Assembly: GCA_017503325.1 (NCBI GenBank)
Contig: JAFVTI010000047.1
Coordinates: 1 to 64,000, forward strand
Length of the DNA stretch: 64,000 bases
Origin: Clostridia bacterium
GTDB lineage: Bacteria > Bacillota > Clostridia > Oscillospirales > CAG-272
Reading direction: 5' to 3'
Shown here in pieces: positions 1 to 7,503 of this stretch; positions within the stretch are counted from its first letter, which is position 1, and every line of letters begins with the position of its first letter. Below the pieces are notes generated by a model that was not told the origin of the DNA, ran no database searches, and saw only the letters and a program-made list of their open reading frames with translations. The position numbers were made by a program, and so were the translations under genes.

Positions 1-123
1 ACCGATGAACTCAATCCGATACATAATGGCAAATACAAAAAGAGATATCAATGAGATGAGCAAAATTACACCCATAATGACACTGTTGATAACAAAGGCG
101 GGAGAAACATATACTTTTTTCAT
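1..123 (-). CDS. N-terminus of a membrane protein (partial)
   Basis: The 41 visible codons begin with ATG at 123, preceded by a good ribosome site (TAGGAG, 7 to 8 bases upstream). The peptide starts MKKVYVSPAF and then runs into one long hydrophobic stretch (about residues 12 to 34) followed by MYRIEF, as expected of an N-terminal signal anchor. The frame is open to the window edge, so the rest of the protein lies outside. Function cannot be told from this fragment. Confidence 0.55.
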   Translation of the reverse strand, partial: MKKVYVSPAFVINSVIMGVILLISLISLFVFAIMYRIEFIG

Positions 124-155
124 TGTTTGACTCCTATCTAGGAAGATTTTGCGGA

Positions 156-178
156 GCACAGGGGACGGTTCTCTGTGC
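156..178. repeat. Short palindromic repeat
   Basis: GCACAG and CTGTGC flank an 11-base centre (GGGGACGGTTCT type). Palindromes with this core are scattered between genes in many clostridial genomes. No T tract follows, so it is not an obvious terminator. The surrounding gap 124-464 otherwise holds only the promoter of the next gene. Confidence 0.4.
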
Positions 179-384
179 AATTTGATCTTGCCTAAAAATT
201 GTTGCTTCGCGCACCTGTTATGCACGGCCTTTGGCAGGAATATTATACCACAAATCATTTAACTTGTCAATATTCGTTGTGCAATATGCGCGCGAACGGT
301 AGTCGTTAAGACATGAACTGACCGCATGCTGATCCATATCGATGTGACATGCTTTAATTTTTTGTGAATTTACAGAAAAACCCA

Positions 385-413
385 TTGCGCAAATCAAAAA
401 TATGTGGTATAGT
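385..413 (+). promoter_or_regulatory. Sigma-A-type promoter of the small membrane protein gene
   Basis: TTGCGC (385-390) and TATAGT (408-413) are separated by exactly 17 bases and lie about 50 bases before the ATG at 465. Apart from this promoter and a short palindrome, nothing codes in 124-464. Confidence 0.6.
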
Positions 414-464
414 AATGGTGTATTACCATTTCTCTTGCTTTGCAAGGGATGAAAGGAGTAAACC

Positions 465-755
465 ATGGAGAATAAGAACAACACCGGTGCTATCGTACTG
501 ACCGCGATCATCAGCGCAGTTTCCGCTGCAGCTCTGACTGCAGGCATTATCTTTGCAATTCAGAACAGAGATAAGATCAAGGCGACCGCGATTCGTGTCA
601 AGGACAAGAGCGTTGCTGTAGCTAAGAACATGAAAGCTAAGCTGCAGAGAAAGAAGAACGTTGAGATCGAAGTTGACGACAGCTACGAGATTCCCGAGGA
701 GCTTAGCTTCGAAGAGGGCGACGCAGACCTGGAAATCGTGACTGCTGAGGAATAA
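465..755 (+). CDS. Small single-pass membrane protein, 96 aa
   Basis: The ATG follows a strong GAAAGGAG ribosome site. Residues 9 to 32 form one transmembrane helix rich in Ala and Ile, followed by a basic segment (residues 34 to 65, many Lys and Arg) and an acidic C-terminal tail (EIEVDDSYEIPEELSFEEGD). The charge order predicts a tail in the cytoplasm. The gene has its own promoter and terminator. A similar architecture (N-terminal helix, Lys cluster, acidic tail) is coded at 15302-15520. I do not recognise the family; no function is assigned. Confidence 0.75.
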   Translation: MENKNNTGAIVLTAIISAVSAAALTAGIIFAIQNRDKIKATAIRVKDKSVAVAKNMKAKLQRKKNVEIEVDDSYEIPEELSFEEGDADLEIVTAEE

Positions 756-762
756 TTGCAAA

Positions 763-792
763 TAAAAAAGGCTGCATTGCAGCCTTTTTTAT
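763..792 (+). terminator. Rho-independent terminator
   Basis: AAAAAAGGCTGCA pairs with TGCAGCCTTTTTT around a minimal loop just after the stop codon at 755, ending in a run of six T. Confidence 0.85.
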
Positions 793-906
793 TTGCCTTG
801 TGAAAAATGAAGAATGAAGGTAGAAAACCGTTCGGTTGGGCGTTTTTCTTTGTTATTTATGATCTCTCATTCTGCGCTCTGCTCTCTTCTCTCTTCATTC
901 TTCACT

Positions 907-1527
907 TCACTCCCGTCTCCACAGCTCCTGCAAGGCCTCCAGCACCTTGAAGCGGATGCGGTATTTCACGTTGTCGGTCTCGGTGATCACCTTGTACTGC
1001 TCCCCCGTCAAGCCCACCGAAATAAACGCGTCCTCGGGGCTGTCGTCATCCTCGGCACTTGCCGCGGACAGGCAAAGCGGCGGGAACAGCACGCACCACC
1101 AGTTCTGCCCCTCGGCCTCTCCAATGCACACGCGCAAGGAAACGTACCTGCCGCCGGGAAAACAGCAGCTTTCGTAATTACGCGTGGGGTAGTCCTCTTC
1201 TCCAAGCAAAATGGTGACCGGATAATCGTACCCCTGCTCGCGCACCACCGCCTCTGCCGCTGCTTGCAGCTCGTTCGTATGCGCATTTATGATTTCAATC
1301 GCGCTTTCACGATCCGTACAATCCTTGAGCAAGGGCCCTGTGACGCGCAAAATCTCGTCGCGCACCTGCAGCTTGAGTGCCTGATCCTCGTCGCTGTCCG
1401 AATTGGCCAGCACGTGCAAGCGCACGACGCTGTCGTAGATCTCCTGTTCTCCGTGCACGGGCAGCACGCTGATCAGCGCAAGCACGCAAAGCAAGATCAC
1501 GCCGCCCGTAAGTATCCTTTTGTCCAT
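907..1527 (-). CDS. spoIIR: Stage II sporulation protein R (SpoIIR)
   Basis: SpoIIR is the forespore-made secreted signal that triggers activation of the SpoIIGA protease and hence of sigma-E in the mother cell. The 206-residue product has an N-terminal signal/anchor (residues 5 to 24), the family motif VRLHVLANSDSDEDQALKL near residue 35, and the very characteristic GEAEGQNWWCVLFPPLC segment near residue 140. Length fits the family. The start codon sits directly behind an inverted repeat that contains its own ribosome site. The gene implies an endospore-forming host, in agreement with the spoIIA operon at 16945-18557. Confidence 0.93.
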   Translation of the reverse strand: MDKRILTGGVILLCVLALISVLPVHGEQEIYDSVVRLHVLANSDSDEDQALKLQVRDEILRVTGPLLKDCTDRESAIEIINAHTNELQAAAEAVVREQGYDYPVTILLGEEDYPTRNYESCCFPGGRYVSLRVCIGEAEGQNWWCVLFPPLCLSAASAEDDDSPEDAFISVGLTGEQYKVITETDNVKYRIRFKVLEALQELWRRE

Positions 1528-1528
1528 A

Positions 1529-1598
1529 AAAATATCCTTCCCTTCGATTCATGGTTTGTTCTTTGACAAGCCTATGGTTTCCCCGGGAAGGATATTTT
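1529..1598 (-). promoter_or_regulatory. Long inverted repeat covering the spoIIR ribosome site
   Basis: AAAATATCCTTCCC (1529-1542) and GGGAAGGATATTTT (1585-1598) are perfect 14-base complements separated by 42 bases. In the spoIIR transcript the arm next to the ATG contains the AAGGA ribosome site, so a hairpin would hide it. Whether the transcript includes both arms depends on the start site, which cannot be read from sequence. Confidence 0.5.
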
Positions 1599-1617
1599 AT
1601 TCAGTTTTTTGCCAAGA

Positions 1618-1989
1618 TCAGTCCTCAGAATTTTCGTCCAGAACCTCGTCGTGGAATTCGATGTTCTCAAGGATCTTTGCAATGCGCGCGCCATGCTCTA
1701 CCGAGGCGTCCTCGATAAAGGTCAACTCGGGTGTCATGCGCAGATTCAGCGTTTTTGCAAGCTGGGTACGCATATAGCCGCTTGCCTGACGCAGCCCCTT
1801 GGCCACGTCCTTTTTATTGCCCGAAAGGCAGGAATAATATACCTTTGCGTACTTGAGGTCGGGCGTGGTATCCACGGCCGTCACGCTGACAAACGCATCG
1901 CTGACGCGAGGGTCCTTGACTGAGCGCAAAATGACCATCAGCTCCTTTTGCATCTCGTCGTTGATTCTGCCTCTTCTGTAATTTGCCAT
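1618..1989 (-). CDS. rbfA: Ribosome-binding factor A
   Basis: RbfA binds the free 30S subunit and helps mature the 5' end of 16S rRNA. The 123-residue protein has the whole KH-type fold: MANYRRGRINDEMQKEL at the start, KDPRVSDAFVSVTAVDTTPDL in the middle, and the LRMTPELTFIEDASVEHGARI motif near residue 85. It ends in an acidic tail. The next gene upstream on the same strand is the YwaF-type membrane protein, 10 bases away. Confidence 0.95.
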   Translation of the reverse strand: MANYRRGRINDEMQKELMVILRSVKDPRVSDAFVSVTAVDTTPDLKYAKVYYSCLSGNKKDVAKGLRQASGYMRTQLAKTLNLRMTPELTFIEDASVEHGARIAKILENIEFHDEVLDENSED

Positions 1990-1999
1990 ATTGTCTCCT

Positions 2000-2749
2000 T
2001 TATTCTACACACTTTTTGCGTTTTTTCTGCACAAAATCCATGATCAGCCAGGGCGTATACATGACCGCCACAATGGCTGCGATCAGCACGGGAAACCCGT
2101 ACAGATGGTTTCCCCAAAGCTTTTCGAAAAATACCAAGGGTGCAACACCGCCCGGATTGCTCAAAAACATGAAATTCTTGCCAAGCCACTCGTTGACGCC
2201 ATATATCGGGATCGCAAGCCCCAAAAGCAAGCCAAGGCTCCCCGGCAGATAGCGAAGCCGCGGCCTCATATCTCCGCAAAGCGTCAGGATCAAAGGATAG
2301 AGCAACAGCAGAATATGCACGGTCGAGCTGTGGATATGCATGAAATTGAGCAGCGGCAGCTGCGTCCAGTTCGGCATCAGCAGCGCGGCCAGCGAAGACG
2401 GAATGCACACGGTATAAAGGAAATTTTCAAGCACCCGATAGGGCTTGATCGCATGGATGGCAATGATGAAAATATTGATACTGCAAAGATGCAGCGGCAG
2501 ATACCCGGCCGTATATTTTCCGATGGCTAAAAGTCCGATGATCTTATACAGCTCATCCGCCACGATCAGCGCAGCCAGCACGCGGCGGAAGGTTCGCCTT
2601 CCCTTCTCGTCCAGTTTTTTATAAACGATGCAGCCAACCACAGTCAGCACGACCGCCAGAACAAGCCAGAACATATGCGTCAGATCAAAATGCTCAAAGC
2701 CAACGCCCTTCTCTATTGTGTCCTTTGTTTCAAAAAAGTATTGAAACAC
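2000..2749 (-). CDS. YwaF/TMEM164-type integral membrane protein
   Basis: The 249-residue protein has about six or seven hydrophobic helices and the family landmarks PLHLCSINIFI (near residue 85) and NFMHIHSSTVHILLLLYP (near residue 135), with His residues inside the membrane. This matches the bacterial YwaF (TIGR02206) family, distantly related to eukaryotic TMEM164. The biochemical role in bacteria is not established. It ends 10 bases before rbfA and may share a transcript with it. Confidence 0.75.
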   Translation of the reverse strand: MFQYFFETKDTIEKGVGFEHFDLTHMFWLVLAVVLTVVGCIVYKKLDEKGRRTFRRVLAALIVADELYKIIGLLAIGKYTAGYLPLHLCSINIFIIAIHAIKPYRVLENFLYTVCIPSSLAALLMPNWTQLPLLNFMHIHSSTVHILLLLYPLILTLCGDMRPRLRYLPGSLGLLLGLAIPIYGVNEWLGKNFMFLSNPGGVAPLVFFEKLWGNHLYGFPVLIAAIVAVMYTPWLIMDFVQKKRKKCVE

Positions 2750-2824
2750 GATCTTTTCCGTCCTTTATCGTATTTTTCGAGTGTATTGTATCACAAAGTC
2801 ACGCACTTGTCAATGACTTTCGGG

Positions 2825-4303
2825 TCAATCCACGCGCATGGAGAATGCAAATGCAGGCAAATTGTTGCTGTTTCGCAGGTCGGCATGCTCAGCCGATACG
2901 CGGATATTGTACGCATACGACACCACGCTCGCGTCCGCGCCCTTTGGCACGTCGACCGTGACAAGGCCGCGCGTTTCGATCACGGCACGCACGGGAATCT
3001 GATTGCCTCTCTCTCCGAGCGTAAAGCCCTTGACCTGTTGCCCGATGCTGTCCTTGGGCGACTGTCCAAGCACGCAAAGTCCGTCACCGATGTCGGTAAA
3101 GGCGATCGTGATCTGCCCCCCGTCCGCACTTTTCTGCGCTTGCGTCGGTCTTGGCGCACGTGCGTCGTATTCGCTGCCGATGCGGTATTCACGTGCCAGC
3201 GCCAGCTTGGCAAGACGCATGGCAAGCTCATACTTGCGGGGAGAGTGCGCGAAATCGGGATGGGTGTCAGGCGAGCCCAGATCCATCGCGGGCGTCAGCG
3301 TGCTGTTTTTGATGGTTGCCAGCGCATCCAGCTGCTTGACGCGCACGGTATCAAGCCAGGCAAAATAGGTATAGCACTCGTCGCGATAGTCCGAAAGCTG
3401 CACGTTATAGAACGGGAAATCCTGTCCAAAGCGTGCGCGCTCATCCTCGACAAGGCGCGCAAGCTCCTTATCGTATACGGGAGCGTGATCCGGGAAGCAA
3501 CCCTCGCTCTCCCCTTGGAAAAAGATCTGTCCCTTGAACTGCAGGGGCACGAAGGGATGAATGAGCGAATTATAAAATCCGCCAAGCGGCACGGCCACCG
3601 TGGTGTTATAGCCAAGCTCAACTGCAAGCTCCGCGGGCATCAGCTCACGGATGCAAGCACCGCCCGCAGCCATCATGATCAGCCCCACGGGTGCGTCAAT
3701 ATAGCGCAACAGCTCCTTGCCAAAGAACCAACCGATGGCCGAAAAGGTGTGCGCGGCCTGCTCAAGCGGCAGCTGCCAGCCCCAATCGGGGCAAATGATA
3801 TCGGGCTGCGGCGATGCGCACAGATCCTGATGCTCAAAGGCGTACTGGCGCGTTTGCGCAAACAGACGCAGCGGCTCGTCCTTATCGTACCATTGCTCGG
3901 GAGCCCAATCAAGGCATCCTCCCTGATTATGCTCGGCATTGGATTGGCCGCCGATCAACCAAACGTCGCCCACCAGCACGTCCTCAAGGACTGCGCTGTG
4001 TCCGCGATCGTCATAAATAACCATTTGCTTGCCTTCCCAAACCGCGCTGTGCGGCACGAAGCGCAGCGTCCAGCGGCAGTCGTCACTTACCGTGGCACTC
4101 ACTCTCTCCCCCATAAATTCACCCGTGATCACTGACCCGGGCGTATCCGAAAAGCCCCAGATGCGGATAGGTCTTTCTCTTTGCAGCACCATGTGCGAGC
4201 CGAATACGCCCGACACCTTGAACGCAGGTGCTTTCCAATCCGCCGCTCCGGCAGCAACGATTTCCTTTTCCTCTTGTGAGGGCAATGCCATTTTGTTTTC
4301 CAT
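2825..4303 (-). CDS. Sialate O-acetylesterase-like SGNH hydrolase
   Basis: The protein resembles esterases that remove O-acetyl groups from glycans. After an N-terminal beta-rich jelly-roll-like part (FGSHMVLQRERPIRIWG, residues 34 to 50) comes GDVWLIGGQSNAEH, where the nucleophile would be Ser121 in GQSN. A later DLGSPDTHP segment supplies the Asp/His expected of the SASA family. No signal peptide is visible, so it probably acts inside the cell on imported sugars. It is the last gene of a minus-strand glycan cluster and starts 10 bases after the MFS-GH2 gene. The exact ester substrate is unknown. Confidence 0.82.
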   Translation of the reverse strand: MENKMALPSQEEKEIVAAGAADWKAPAFKVSGVFGSHMVLQRERPIRIWGFSDTPGSVITGEFMGERVSATVSDDCRWTLRFVPHSAVWEGKQMVIYDDRGHSAVLEDVLVGDVWLIGGQSNAEHNQGGCLDWAPEQWYDKDEPLRLFAQTRQYAFEHQDLCASPQPDIICPDWGWQLPLEQAAHTFSAIGWFFGKELLRYIDAPVGLIMMAAGGACIRELMPAELAVELGYNTTVAVPLGGFYNSLIHPFVPLQFKGQIFFQGESEGCFPDHAPVYDKELARLVEDERARFGQDFPFYNVQLSDYRDECYTYFAWLDTVRVKQLDALATIKNSTLTPAMDLGSPDTHPDFAHSPRKYELAMRLAKLALAREYRIGSEYDARAPRPTQAQKSADGGQITIAFTDIGDGLCVLGQSPKDSIGQQVKGFTLGERGNQIPVRAVIETRGLVTVDVPKGADASVVSYAYNIRVSAEHADLRNSNNLPAFAFSMRVD

Positions 4304-4312
4304 AACGTCTCC

Positions 4313-7300
4313 TTAGTTTCCTGCAGCTTTATCGTAGCAAGCGTAGATTTCCTTGGCAAGCGCGGCCATAGCGGCAGCGTCTGCCTTTTCAAACTGTCTG
4401 TCATAGGTCACAAGACCGTTGGTTTCATCCTCCACGTCCGAGATCTGGGTCAGCACGGCTGCGCAAAGACCGCTCTTCTCAATGGCGGGCAATATCTGCT
4501 CGCGGTAGAGTGCCTCGGTGGCAGTCTGCCACGCCTCGGGGGTGGGATAGGTGCTGTAGCCATAGTTGTGATCGGGATTGAAGATATGCCCTTCCACGCG
4601 GCAGGCATAGCCGCCAAACTCGGACAGCACCACGGGGCGGTCGCCCCACGGCTTGATATTGATCTTTTTGAAATAGATGTGCTCACTCTGCACATCGCTC
4701 TTTTTGCCCCAGAACCAGCCCGAGGTGGTGTCCCAGATGCGCGACGGGTCAAGTGACTTGAGCACGACGTAAGTTCCATCCGCTTCAAACTGTCCCCATC
4801 CCTCGTTGAAAATGGTGTAATAGCACACACTGGGGTGGTTATGAAGCAGCCGCACTGTGTTCGCGCTCTCTGTAAAGAAGGCTTTCTTGCGGCGTTTGGT
4901 AGCCTTATGGGTAATGCCGCGCTTAAAGCCAATCGTAGGCAGCGCGGTGTCCACAAGGAAGCTGTAATCGCCGCTGTTGACCATATCCTGGAACACGATC
5001 ATGCCCAGCTTGTCACACAGATAATAGAACACCTGCGGCTCGATCTTGATATGCTTGCGCAGCATGTTAAAGCCCATTTTCTTGGCGGTCTGAATGTCGT
5101 TTTCGTAGCCGTTCGGGCTGCCCGGCAGGTAGATGCCGTCCGGGAAATAGCCCTGATCGAGAAGTCCGTGGAAGAAATACGGCTTGCCGTTCAGACACAG
5201 GCGGGGCGTACCGCTCACACTCTCCACCGAAACCGTGCGCAGTGCGAAATAGGAATGAATTCTGTCCTCGCCCGCAGTCAGCGTAAATTGATACAGATAC
5301 GGATGCTCGGGGGTCCACAGCACGGGATTGAACGGCTCAAACTCCACCAAGTCCCCCGTAAAGCTGATTACCTCGGTACCCTCGGGGGTATGTACGGTTA
5401 ATTCCTTGAGCCCATCGCCACCCTTGACGTGCAGCGTCATTTTCTCGGTCGTGGTGTCGATTTTGATGGATTCAATGTAATTCTCGGGTACCTGCTCCAG
5501 CCATACGGGCTGCCAGATGCCGCTGACGGGCGTATACCACATGCCGCCGCGATCCACTCTCTGCTTGCCCCAGCCGAGGTCGTGATCAAGCGTGTCGGAC
5601 ACTTGTAAAGCAATGCTGTTTTTTCCGTTTTTGACGAACGCAGTGATATCCACGGTAAACGGAATATATCCGCCCTCATGACGGCTTATTCTTTCGCCGT
5701 TGACGATTACGGTGCAAACCTGATCCACCGCGCCAAAGTGCAAAAGCACACGGCTGTTCGGCTTCTTTTGCAAGTCAAATTCGCGCTCGTAAAGCCATTC
5801 CTCGCCCTTACCAAGCGCGCGCTCGATGCCCGAAAGTCTGCTTTCGGGCGGGAACGGCACACGGATCTTGCCAACAGGCTCAATTCCCTTTTTTGACTGC
5901 ACCGAAAGCTCCCATTCGCCAGACAGGCTCTGCCAGCACTCGCGGCGCATCGAAGGTCTGGGGTAGTGCTTTTCCCAGGCGTGCTCATCGTCCTCAAAGG
6001 GCGTGTGCATCGCTTGCAGATTTGGCTTCTTTTTGTCCTTGATCAGCAAAATCAGAGCAAGCACGATCACGGCCACAACCAGCGCGGCAAGGAAGATATT
6101 TGCGTTCGGCACAAAGGATTCCGTACCGTCGCCGTTGACGATTGTTTCCGCGTTTGAGAGCACCAGCTCACCGATCCAAGGACCGATGACACCGGGCAGC
6201 AGTACCTGCGCAAAAATGCGCACGCCCTGCAATCTGCCCGCCTTGCCCTCGGGGGTCAGATCACGGATCTTTGCCCCAAATACCGCCGCACCGCAAAGGT
6301 AGCCGCACATCATCAGCAGCGAGCCGATAAAGACAAGCAGCTTTGTTCTGAAAAAGAACAGCAGGACAAAGCCCGCGCACATCCAGAGCATGGCAAGGAT
6401 ACCCGTCAGCTTAAATCCTTTTTTATCGTATACCCTGCCCCACAGCGCGGTGGCAACCGACGCAAGAATGATGGCAGGTGCCATGACCAGCACGTAATCC
6501 GCCATACCCAGCGAGACCTCGTAATAGATAATGAGATAGGGCATGAAGATCTGAATGGCGATATTGAACAGCACGAATACGATCAGATGCACGTACAGCG
6601 ACGCGTGCATCTTGACGGTGGACGGGCGGAATCCGTAGAACACGGTGGAAAAATACCCGTCCGACGAGGGCTTGATATCGGGATCGCATATCAGGAAAAA
6701 GCCCAGCACACCCGCCAACAGCACGATGCCGCCGATGATACAGAACATGATCGTCCAATAAAGCGGCATGTCCTGAGAAATGCTTGCGGGCATGAGCATC
6801 ATGCCGCCAAACACAAACAGAATAGCGATCAGCGGCATCATGGCGTTGAGCCCCTCGGCAGCCCCGCGGTTTTTCTCGGTGGTGCTGTCTGTCAGCCAGG
6901 CGTTGAAGGCTGCGTCGTTGGCAGTTGAGCCAAAGAAGGTCATGATGCAATCCATCACTACAGTCAGCGAAACGCCCACGGCTGCAGCCGAGACGGTCAT
7001 GGGCACGATCGCGCTGATCACGTCCAGACGAATCACGGCAAAGGCTAAGATCGAAATGCCCCACAGCATGTAGCCGCCCGCGATAAACAGGCGTCGCTTG
7101 CCGATCTTATCCGAAAGCGCACCCATAAACACGGTGGTCAGCGTGGCCGCAATGGCAGACGCACTCACCATCAGGCGGATGTCGCCCGGAGAGGCGGCAA
7201 ACATCTTATAGATAAACACGTTCAGGTACATATTCTCGACCACCCATGCGATCTGACCAAGCAGGCCAAACAGCACCAGCGCGAAATAGAACCTTCCCTT

Positions 7301-7315
7301 TGATTGAATCTTCAT
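4313..7315 (-). CDS. MFS sugar transporter fused to a GH2 glycoside hydrolase
   Basis: One uninterrupted 1000-codon frame joins two enzymes. Residues 1 to about 427 are a 12-helix major facilitator transporter, with the loop motif GALSDKIGKRR at 65 to 75 and a second-half WGRVYDKKG near 292. A short charged linker follows. Residues about 445 to 1000 are a complete GH2 beta-galactosidase/glucuronidase-like hydrolase: sugar-binding jelly roll, immunoglobulin-like domain, then the barrel with the acid/base in NEGWG (Glu838) and the nucleophile in VLSEFGG (Glu899). The hydrolase would face the cytoplasm, so uptake and cleavage of a disaccharide or glycoside are physically joined. ATG has a GGAGGC ribosome site. 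The substrate cannot be read from sequence. Confidence 0.9.
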   Translation of the reverse strand: MKIQSKGRFYFALVLFGLLGQIAWVVENMYLNVFIYKMFAASPGDIRLMVSASAIAATLTTVFMGALSDKIGKRRLFIAGGYMLWGISILAFAVIRLDVISAIVPMTVSAAAVGVSLTVVMDCIMTFFGSTANDAAFNAWLTDSTTEKNRGAAEGLNAMMPLIAILFVFGGMMLMPASISQDMPLYWTIMFCIIGGIVLLAGVLGFFLICDPDIKPSSDGYFSTVFYGFRPSTVKMHASLYVHLIVFVLFNIAIQIFMPYLIIYYEVSLGMADYVLVMAPAIILASVATALWGRVYDKKGFKLTGILAMLWMCAGFVLLFFFRTKLLVFIGSLLMMCGYLCGAAVFGAKIRDLTPEGKAGRLQGVRIFAQVLLPGVIGPWIGELVLSNAETIVNGDGTESFVPNANIFLAALVVAVIVLALILLIKDKKKPNLQAMHTPFEDDEHAWEKHYPRPSMRRECWQSLSGEWELSVQSKKGIEPVGKIRVPFPPESRLSGIERALGKGEEWLYEREFDLQKKPNSRVLLHFGAVDQVCTVIVNGERISRHEGGYIPFTVDITAFVKNGKNSIALQVSDTLDHDLGWGKQRVDRGGMWYTPVSGIWQPVWLEQVPENYIESIKIDTTTEKMTLHVKGGDGLKELTVHTPEGTEVISFTGDLVEFEPFNPVLWTPEHPYLYQFTLTAGEDRIHSYFALRTVSVESVSGTPRLCLNGKPYFFHGLLDQGYFPDGIYLPGSPNGYENDIQTAKKMGFNMLRKHIKIEPQVFYYLCDKLGMIVFQDMVNSGDYSFLVDTALPTIGFKRGITHKATKRRKKAFFTESANTVRLLHNHPSVCYYTIFNEGWGQFEADGTYVVLKSLDPSRIWDTTSGWFWGKKSDVQSEHIYFKKINIKPWGDRPVVLSEFGGYACRVEGHIFNPDHNYGYSTYPTPEAWQTATEALYREQILPAIEKSGLCAAVLTQISDVEDETNGLVTYDRQFEKADAAAMAALAKEIYACYDKAAGN

Positions 7316-7335
7316 ATTGCCTCCTTACAAAGTAA

Positions 7336-7360
7336 GGGGTGACAGCCAAGCTGTCACCCT
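7336..7360 (-). other. Intercistronic stem-loop
   Basis: GGGTGACAG and CTGTCACCC pair around a 5-base loop between the 41-codon gene and the MFS-GH2 gene, overlapping the stop codon of the former. There is no T run after it on the minus strand, so it is more likely a partial terminator or an RNA-stabilising hairpin. Confidence 0.55.
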
Positions 7361-7479
7361 GTTACCGCGGTGATAATGGAAAGCAGGTACAGAATACCCG
7401 TAGCACCGGTAACCAGCGTCATGGCCAGCTGAGCCAGCACGACCGATGCGGAAATCAATGCAATCCAGATCTTCTTCAT
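7354..7479 (-). CDS. Small hydrophobic protein, 41 aa
   Basis: A short gene not obvious from length alone. ATG at 7479 follows a near-perfect GGAGGTAAC ribosome site. The product begins MKKIWIALISASVVLAQLAM and is hydrophobic throughout, with room for one long or two short membrane helices. It lies in the gap between the DUF4091 gene and the MFS-GH2 gene, in the same direction. Its position next to a transporter suggests a membrane accessory peptide, but this is inference; I know no family for it. Confidence 0.55.
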   Translation of the reverse strand: MKKIWIALISASVVLAQLAMTLVTGATGILYLLSIITAVTG

Positions 7480-7503
7480 TTTGTTACCTCCATAAAATAC
7501 AGA

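Noticed and set aside
4313..7315. MFS-GH2 frame as a simple read-through or frameshift artefact
   Set aside because: No stop codon or frame change is present at the junction and there is no ribosome site for a separate GH2 start near 5980-6030, so it is kept as a fusion.
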